Assembly (NCBI GenBank): GCA_030704615.1
Contig: CM060734.1
Location: 35,294,042-35,358,041 of the forward strand
DNA: 64,000 nucleotides
From: Takakia lepidozioides
Taxonomy: Eukaryota; Streptophyta; Takakiopsida; Takakiales; Takakiaceae
Reading direction: 5' to 3'
Shown: piece after piece, positions 57,701 to 64,000 of the stretch
Layout of the letters: the number at the start of each line of letters is the position of its first letter
Position numbering within the stretch: position 1 is the first letter of the stretch
Made by a program: the position numbers and the translations under genes
Notes under the pieces: generated by a model
The model's input: only the letters and a program-made list of their open reading frames with translations
Told to the model about the DNA's origin: nothing
Databases searched by the model: none

Positions 57701-59168
57701 GACCATACAAAGGATGGAACGTAATTTCCCAAGGCCATGGCGTTGGGCCACATTTCGTGGCATCTGCCTGTTTATGCTTCCCCCTATCCACTCCATGTAC
57801 TGACTCTACTGCTGATGCCTATGGACTTTTGTACTGACTTCTATAGAGGCATCGTCTAAGGGGGCAGCTCCTGTTCCATAGGTCTCTATACCCTGTTTTC
57901 CCCAGCACCTTTCTGTCATATCGTATCCAAGATGTTCCAGCATTAACTGCAGCAATGCATGGCAGAAACCCAGACACCCAGGTAGTGGCCCAAGCCACGC
58001 TCCACAGACTCGGGTTGGAGGCTGTCATGCTTGGTGCTTCCATGACAGAAAACTTGCAGGACGATGTCACCCATGTGGTTGTCTTCACAGAATCCAGCCT
58101 GCCTCTCCCCTTCACCTCAGTCCTTCGCAGGTCTGCTACTTCCTTGCTGTTTAAATTGTCATGGTTTCCATTTTGATGTGGCTCTCTCTGGCAATTCTCA
58201 TATTTCAACTTGATATGCCTGGAGTAGAGCTTGAGTGTGATGCACCATGTACTGGTGGTGCAGCATGCCATCACAGGAGCAAAGGTGGGTGCTGCAGCGT
58301 GCAAGCGTGAGTGTGGTGACCCATACCTGGCTGCAAGATTGCCTACAGCAACAGCGTGCCCTCTCTGTGGCCTTTTACAGAATGCGGTACTGTGACCCTT
58401 GATTTTTCAGTTTCCAATTGAAGCTAACTAAACACTCCACTCTGTAATATCTTTGGCATGCACAGGCTCAAAATGGCTTGAGACGAGTGCTTATGTCAAG
58501 CTACACCAAAACCTCAAATTACCACGTAATTCAACTGCAAAATGTTCAAAGAAATGTGCCTAACAGCTATTCACTCACTAAGATCTAGCAAACAGAAACT
58601 GGAAAGCGGTCAGCTGCCTACAATATAATCCCCAATACAGAGCCTACCTGGGTAGAGGGCAGTAGCCAAAAGGCGAAGTGGCTCTTACACAGGCTTTGGC
58701 CGGAGTCTTCTCTCTGCTTGTGTCAAATTTACTACAGCATGTGTTGGCCCTTTGGCATGCAGGCTGGGAAACAACTAAACTGCAGGCTGTCTGGTGGTTT
58801 GCAGGGCTGACATGTGTGTGGTAGATGCTACCCTGGATGCAAGCACTAGCTCTCTTGTGCCAGGTTGCCAACAGCCATTGAGCACTTGTACACAGGGAGG
58901 CCCAAGAGGAGAATCAGCCTCCATGTTTATGTCGAAAGAATCAGAGAGGACAGTTGAGCAACAGGAAAGCCTGGTGCTGAATCCCCGTGCAAAGCGTCAT
59001 AGAGCTGTCCTGCCATCAATTGCAGAGAACCTCAAACAACAGTGCTATGCACTACCACAGGGTGACTCTCCAACAACTGGAGCTTGGCAGGACCTGTACA
59101 CTAATGGAAATGTCTTGCAAGAATTTTTGCAGCTACTTTTGCCTGACACCTTACAACAATCACTGTAA
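45766..59168 (+). CDS. LIG4: DNA ligase IV, at least 23 exons
   Basis: ATP-dependent ligase of non-homologous end joining. Exons that join in phase: 45766-45924, 46358-46519, 47441-47532, 47669-47754, 47921-48059, 48243-48317, 49292-49383; then 50699-50760, 51891-51909, about 52188-52399, 52627-52708, 52884-53008, 53290-53324, 53656-53714, 53946-54029, 54353-54451, 54618-54666, 55151-55238, 55730-55930, 56065-56190; then about 57953-58130, about 58276-58340 and a last exon near 58804-59168. The catalytic Lys is in AECKFDGDRMQVHKDGD (49310-49360). Later motifs: CVLDGELLVWD, DVVFDILY, DEGVIVKDMESKW, GRWCKIKPDYL and GGYYGTG. Two BRCT regions follow (GGNTVMNLQASVTHAI; ENLQDDVTHVVVF), which would bind XRCC4. 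I could not place the exon after 49383 or one near 56470. The start fits the family N-terminus. Introns carry several dispersed repeats. Confidence 0.92.
46767..47250 (+). repeat. Dispersed repeat family, copies 2 and 3, in a LIG4 intron
   Basis: 46767-46880 and 46920-46998 hold TGCTTGGCAGCCTACC and GTCCCATAAGCTCTACGAGC with TTTCCGCGGACGTTATAAAG. 47070-47250 holds a second set ending in repeated CATTTCATTT. Both lie in the intron after LIG4 exon 2. Confidence 0.75.
51655..51735 (-). repeat. Dispersed repeat family, short copy in a LIG4 intron
   Basis: Plus-strand GAAATGATATTTTATAATATCC, then GTGGAAAGCTCAAAGAGC and repeated GAAAT units: the 3' end of the family in reverse orientation. Confidence 0.65.
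54040..54245 (+). repeat. Dispersed repeat family, copy in a LIG4 intron
   Basis: GTTGCTTTTGGGCTGCTTC, CCCATAAGCTCTTTGAGC and TTTCTGCGAACATTG, followed by a second partial GTCCCATAAGCTCTTTGACC unit. It begins only about ten bases after LIG4 exon 53946-54029. Confidence 0.75.
54746..55104 (+). repeat. Three tandem copies of a roughly 120-bp unit in a LIG4 intron
   Basis: Each unit starts AAATGTCGCAAGTTAGACAT and continues through TGTAGTGCTGCTGAAGTG, TGGAATTGATACCTC and GAATATATTCAATCC, with starts near 54746, 54870 and 54988. Copies differ by a few small indels, including short A-runs at the joins, which suggests recent duplication. Confidence 0.92.
55329..55705 (+). repeat. Nested tandem duplications before a LIG4 exon
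   Basis: The word GTAGGTCATAGCTCACGATA begins near 55338, 55430 and 55571, each followed by AATGCCTTTGGAATTGTG. The last two copies extend through CAACAGTACACTGCGATG and GATTTCCCTGATGGCTGG. The repeats end about 25 bases before the exon starting at 55730. Confidence 0.9.
57355..57450 (+). repeat. Dispersed repeat family, 3' end copy
   Basis: Five CATTT units, then TTTTTGAGCTTTCCACGGCCG and GCATTTCATTCC. This is a partial copy inside the LIG4 gene region. Confidence 0.6.
58655..58718 (-). repeat. Short dispersed repeat, reverse copy of 35712-35785
   Basis: The reverse complement reads GAGAGAAGACTCCGGCC, AAGAGCCACTTCGCC and TTTTGGCTACTGCCC, matching the blocks at 35.7 kb. It lies upstream of the presumed last LIG4 exon. 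Confidence 0.65.
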
Positions 59169-60924
59169 ATCTGCATCAACCTTAGAAGGCCCATGACCCA
59201 GTCAACGTATTCTGCATACCACTCCAGCAATCGAATGGTGTTGGAAGATCAAGGGACCTTGCTCTGGCTTTGAAGGAGTACAGACAAATATTTGTGATAG
59301 GTGCTGTAGAGTACAGAAGGAAATCCGGATATAATGTAGATTCCAGTTGGTGTGTGGGGCATCCGTATTTGTGGAAGTAATAGCTGGGTAGCATCCATGA
59401 ATCTTGTTCCCATTCAACTTGGATCACACTGTCTGGGAGCAATGCCTTCCTCTCTCTAACTCACCATGCCTGGCTCACACATGGCTTTGAGGAGGTAAAT
59501 TCCCAAGCAGCCATTGGTGGATTTGATTGCCTGCTGGCCCAACCTTGGTTTCACTTCTGAGCTACAGCATTATTTGCAAATCTAGTTACACTATGTTCAG
59601 CTACAATCAAGATGGATGATTGAACTACTCCCACCTGATTTCCATAGTTCAAGATTAAAGAACACACATTGTGACTGTCTTTGAAGTGGCCATCCCATCC
59701 CTGTGAGTCCTTCCACAAGCCAAAATTACTACATGGTGCAGTACTCTGGCATGGTAATATAACCCCTTACAAATATCAACAAGGTCTCATCTAGGCTGTT
59801 CATTTGTGAAGTTGTTTGATTGGGAATGCTTCTGTAGAGACTCCGGCAAAGAATTGAAAGAATGGAGCAGTCCATTGCAGCACACTTGCCCTTGGGTAAA
59901 GTCTAAAAATACCTTAAGCTTCTTTCAAACATTGCCTTTGTAGGCAATTCATAGTTGAAGCAGCATCTTGAACTTAAAACAACCTCAAAAGGCAGCTTCG
60001 CCCAAATGCATGCTGGAACGACACAATGAAATGCAATGGTACTTAATAACCTCCATGGAAAGCTGAAAGAGCTTATGGGACAAGAGAAAGAAAGGAAATG
60101 AAATGAAATGGTACTTTATAACGTCAGCGGAAAGCTCAAAGAACTTATGGGACAAAATGAAAAAAAAAAACATGAGAGAGGAAACAAAACCAGAGCCAGA
60201 AAAAAACTACCACTGCTCGAGGTATAGAGAGAGGGCCCCCACAGCAGCCCAAAAGCAACTATTGCTCAAGGGTAAGAAAGGAGTAACAACAACATCCACA
60301 GGGTCGAAGGGCTTACTGTACATATCACTGTCTCTACATGAGCAATTTGAAATAACCTCCCAGCCAAGATTTGCTCCTGGACAGATTCTCTGGTTGCACC
60401 TCCCATGGTTGCAGTTCTTTCCCCATAAATTCAATGAGCTAGTAATGCTAGGATGTAAAGCTAGGTCTATACACAAGTGCTTTGACATGATTCAGGATCA
60501 AAGATAAAAGCTTGACAAATGAATACTAAATCTTCTCCGGATCCTCTCTCACATGTTCATGCAGTCAAAATATGTCATTGTGTAATGTTTGAGCTCCTTT
60601 CAATGTTTACTGCCTGTATAGGGTACATGGAAATATATTTACAATATCTTTTCTGCTTTCAAGCCCTGCACATCTTTCACAGTGAAGGCATGCAAAGAAC
60701 ACTCATACTCATGGACCTATGCAGACCCTCTCTGCTGAAGCATGTAGCTTACTAGCTAGCATAGCTTAAATGTCTTGCAAGAGGTTTCAGAAGCATCCAC
60801 AGTCGACAAATTCAGCCATAAAATAAGCCTTCACTTCTTTTACCGTCAGACCGCCAGGCCAGATAAGGATGTAACCTGAGCATTGCATTGCAGACCAGCT
60901 TCATATTTTGGAGAAGCAGAGTGA
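59169..60924. other. Intergenic region between LIG4 and the chitinase-like gene
   Basis: Convergent intergenic region holding one copy of the dispersed repeat (60026-60270). No other gene was recognised. Confidence 0.5.
60026..60270 (-). repeat. Dispersed repeat family, long copy downstream of LIG4
   Basis: Plus-strand AAATGAAATGGTACTTTATAA, then GTCAGCGGAAAGCTCAAAG and AACTTATGGGACAAAATG, then AGAGCCAGAAAAAAACTACC and GCAGCCCAAAAGCAACTATTG. It includes two head parts, so it may be a nested or dimeric copy. Confidence 0.75.
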
Positions 60925-62672
60925 CTAGGAGAGCGCAGCATATGCCATGGGGACCACACCTTGCAAGGCACAATCCAGAATGGAGCCTGGATCCTGCATC
61001 CCAAAGTAGCCATTGAGAAAGTAGAGATAGTGTGAGATGCGGTTTTGCATGTTTGTGTCATCACCATGCCCGCACTCACCATCGCCAGCTATGATGTTGA
61101 TGGTCATGCCAAAGCCTGGCTTGCGCATTGCCAACGTATCATTCTTGTTTGGCACCCACTTGCCCACCATGACATCGTGTGGAGAGGGCCTTGTCTTGGC
61201 AGGCGTCATCCAATACCAGATGGCTGCTTCAAATGCCAGTGTTGCATTACTGCTCAACATATCTGGATAGTGGAGGGCATCAAACTTCAGCGCCACCCCT
61301 GTTGGCCCATAATTGTAGTTCCTGCACCCCATGAAAACAAAACCATTGTTCACAAACTACTCTGAGGCTCTAGAAGACGTCTTGCTTGGGCAGTTCTCAA
61401 TTCCAGGGGCTCAGGCGAGGGTGCTTACTATCTCATACTGGGTGCTGACTTTGTTGGCATAAACAAACCACCACAATAGACATGCATGCTGCTCCAAGTT
61501 CAAGCTGTCAACACTAAGTGCATTTATGTTAGTCCACACCAGTAAATGGGCAGTGCCCCACGGCCGTAGTAGCCCACGCCTGGAGCACATGGATACAATA
61601 GATCTGTTGCGCAATATTCCTGGTCAGGTGAAAGCTCCTGATTGTAACAAAGCCCCCACGCATATGGTCCATCCTTTGCCGCTGCCCAGCCGCCTGTAAT
61701 TGCACCCCAGATAAGTGGAAACTCATTTGCAATTACCTGAAACCATATGTATATGTGGCAGGGGGAAAAAGTACATGGAATGTACCAGTGATACTTTTCT
61801 TTCAAGATTTTAACCTCCCTTCTAAATCTGTTGCCTTCCCCTGTTGGGGTGCGGGGTCTCCACCCCTGCTCACTACTGAATTGAAGTAGCTAATTGCATA
61901 AGCGTCAATACAGGCAACAAAGGAAATAGCAACAAGGGAAATACTGGAAATTTGAGTGCTACAGCATAGACGTGCTGTGTAGTTGGTAATCTGGTTATAG
62001 CTTGATGTTTAAAGTGGCTACTAACCCACTACACTCACAACTCTCCACAGCTCAGTGGCCCTACCCTGGAGCTCAGATGAGCGTAACTTCCCTGCTTAGG
62101 ATCGTCTAGTTGGCACTGCTCTTACCAGGCACATACAGGGACGAGACTGTTAACTTTCTGATGTAACGCCTTAAGGATCCATGTGGCGACATGCTGCACA
62201 CAATGTTGATTCTCCCATGACTTCCGTTCAACGATCGACTTTGGTCTTCTGAACCTAGGTGATGAAGATGAGTAGTCTCGTCCCCAGAAAAACAATCCCT
62301 GGATATTAGAAGATCAAGAGACATAGGCAACCTACATGATGTTTCGTGTGCCACATGCGCGAAAAAGGCAGCCAACTCGCTCTTCTGAATGTCATCCCCA
62401 CCTACGGAACCAAAACCTTTGCTTTCGAACTGCTTTGCTGCGTCAATAAAGGCTTCATAAGTCCAGAAGCTTTGGGCATGGGCCATGGGGTCGTTACGGT
62501 GGTTGAACATTCCCTCAAACATATCCACCGTAAACAGATCGCTTAGCGTCTTGTTGCAGCACAGGTCCCCCACACAGTGCGGCTGCTTCGAGCAGGTAGA
62601 CACTGCTGCCGCCTGCATACCCACCAACACAGCAGCAGCCACCACCACCACCACCCCGATCCATGCCTTCAT
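60925..62672 (-). CDS. CTL1: Chitinase-like protein of the CTL1/POM1 type (GH19), three exons
   Basis: Exons 62672-62336, 61693-61540 and 61321-60925 join in phase to 295 residues plus stop. An N-terminal signal peptide (VVVVVAAAVLVGMQAAA) is followed by LCCNKTLSDLFTVDMFEGMF and the GH19 fold; there is no hevein domain. The text LCYNQELSP, YYGRGALPIYWNYNYG, AIWYWMTPAKTRPS, KNDTL and ISHYLYF is diagnostic of the CTL1 group, which in flowering plants binds glucan chains and supports cellulose assembly without chitinase activity. Flowering-plant CTL1 lacks the catalytic Glu. Here the HETS Glu (residue 110) and the second Glu (133, in CYNQE) are both present, so hydrolysis may be retained. Exon 1 is split from exon 2 right after HETS. 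Confidence 0.9.
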
Positions 62673-63600
62673 GGCTCAAGCAGCTCACACAGTGGGGGCC
62701 CAACCCGAATCTGGCAAGCAGCCCACCTCTTCCTCCGTTTCTTCCCCACTCTGCTTGATCTGTCACAGCAGGTTGGCGAAAGCATGCCCTCTCTGAAGTC
62801 ATCATAATAGGTGCAATCGATGGAAGTGGTCCAACCCCAGACTCTAAAAACAGAAGTACATATGCAAATGGGTTGAAATAGAATCTCAATGAATTGTGAT
62901 GATGACAACGTGAAGGGATGCTGGCCTGGGTGACTGCCAGCTTTCCACAGCTGTCAGTGTATATTCGTCCACATAGGCAGGTAGGTCGTGGATCATGGTG
63001 GGTCCGATGTGGGAGACTCCAGGTATCTGAAGTGAGAAAGATGATTGCTTGGTGCAGGTGACCTATACTGTAGGAAAAGGGCCTGTTTGGACAATGGGCT
63101 CTGATCCCTGCAGATCATGATAGCCCTGGCTTTCCATCCCAAGTATGTACATTTGTTGTATGTAATGAACAGACCGCAAACATGTGCCAGAGTTGAGATG
63201 GTCGGTAGCATCAGCGTGACGGATGGCCCCACAGGAGCTTTCCGGTATTACAGTTAAAGCTCCTGGCACCTGCAAGGCGACTCCCCTTGTCAGTACGCAT
63301 CCTCGCAGACATCGCTTTGGGCGGTTGTTGCTCGCACCACCTTGCAAGTAGTCTTCGCTTTCCCCCTCTCTCTCTATCTCAGGGGGGCTAGCCTGATGTT
63401 CAATGACTGTGATTGATACTCTTTTTTTTTGGAAGAGATCACATAAGGATTTATCCAGATAGTATGTTGATTATGGAGAACCGAGTGTCATTCTAGTTTT
63501 CTCAATTAGTTCTGTTGCTCTTTGAAGGGCAGGGTGGGTCTTCGTGCAAAGAAAAGTTTGAAGTTGGAGACCCTCTAAGAAGATTCCCAGTTACTCGTTG
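62673..63600. other. Likely divergent promoter region
   Basis: Lies between the minus-strand CTL1-type gene and the plus-strand partial gene at the right edge. Short frames only. CT-rich runs (63365-63380) and a T-run at 63421 are present. Confidence 0.4.
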
Positions 63601-63613
63601 AGCATGTAGCAAA

Positions 63614-64000
63614 AGTCTCGACGTTGGAGAATTTTGGGCTCGTACCGGCAGGCAAAGATGGACCGTATGCAGGAGCAAGTCAGAGACCGAGCGTGGAAGC
63701 ATAGTAAAGAGCTTTGTGCAGCCATCTCTGATGATTGGAACCACCATTCAATTGATAGCGCCAAGAAGAGAGCTGTGGCTCAAAATGTCGACTACCCTAC
63801 CTTCGCTAACCTGGTCTCTCTCTCTATTTCTCTCTCTCTACTCATACATGCTGAAATTACATTGAAGTTGGTAGATTTGTTTCGGCACAATCCTCTCATG
63901 TGTTTATTGATGCGTACTCTAGGCAGGGTAAATCTCGTGGTGCTCTTGACTGACAACCCAAACTCTCTTGAGCTGGTGGTGTCAATCATGAACCAAGCTG
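63614..64000 (+). CDS. Partial gene, possibly DNAAF19/CCDC103-like
   Basis: A plus-strand frame is open from after a TAG near 63609 to the window end. From the ATG at about 63659 it reads MDRMQEQVRDRAWKHSKEL, then ISDDWNHHSIDSAKKRAVAQ and NVDYPTFANLV. The pattern AK.RAV.Q.V.Y..F.N.V resembles the N-terminal part of CCDC103/DNAAF19, an axonemal dynein assembly factor retained only in organisms with motile cilia or flagella. GTCTCTCTC directly after NL is a plausible splice donor, so the open frame beyond about 63812 may be intron. The match is short and judged by eye, so other helical proteins remain possible. The gene runs off the window. Confidence 0.4.

Overview
The window is nuclear DNA of a land plant, most likely a seed-free vascular plant such as a fern. 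Genes have many GT-AG introns, one intronless PLS-class pentatricopeptide (PPR) gene is present, and much of the sequence is decayed transposon. A partial gene at the right edge resembles a flagellar dynein assembly factor, which would fit a plant with swimming sperm. The species call is inference.

Layout. 0-1.5 kb: decayed PIF/Harbinger transposon. 1.6-2.4 kb: degenerate tandem repeat. 4.6-12.7 kb (minus strand): a Ty3/gypsy retrotransposon with the order gag - protease - cytosine-5 DNA methyltransferase - reverse transcriptase/RNase H - integrase - PHD finger. Further minus-strand ORFs of unknown function (13.2-13.9 kb) and a LUC7-like exon (16.0-16.1 kb) lie upstream of gag. A 343-bp direct repeat, 98.8% identical, brackets the whole region at 4671-5013 and 16231-16573. 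17.5 kb: PPR fragment. 18.5-27.5 kb: two convergent pectin methylesterase genes with the same five-exon structure, plus a decayed third copy. 30.2-31.2 kb: degenerate unidentified coding region. 32.2-34.6 kb: decayed 3' end of a relative of the gypsy element, interrupted by a 1.1-kb insertion. 34.9-36.2 kb: three related modules, each with TTCTAGAA heat-shock-type boxes followed by a TATA box. 36.6-37.4 kb: short hAT-like element with a target-site duplication. 40.3-43.0 kb: PLS-class PPR gene that stops where the E+/DYW region should begin, with a second E/DYW relic behind it. 45.8-59.2 kb: DNA ligase IV gene with at least 23 exons, its introns colonised by a dispersed repeat. 60.9-62.7 kb (minus): CTL1-type GH19 chitinase-like gene that keeps its catalytic glutamates. 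63.6 kb to the edge: start of a possible DNAAF19/CCDC103-like gene.

The most notable object is the gypsy element. It pairs a complete, unpermuted cytosine-5 methyltransferase, in one uninterrupted 592-codon frame, with a canonical C4HC3 PHD finger after the integrase. That suggests an element that may write its own DNA methylation and read histone marks for targeting. The other element frames carry breaks, so this copy is probably not autonomous, but the repeat divergence suggests recent activity. The host genes are otherwise ordinary for plants: cell-wall pectin and cellulose proteins, an organellar RNA-editing-type PPR, and the end-joining ligase.
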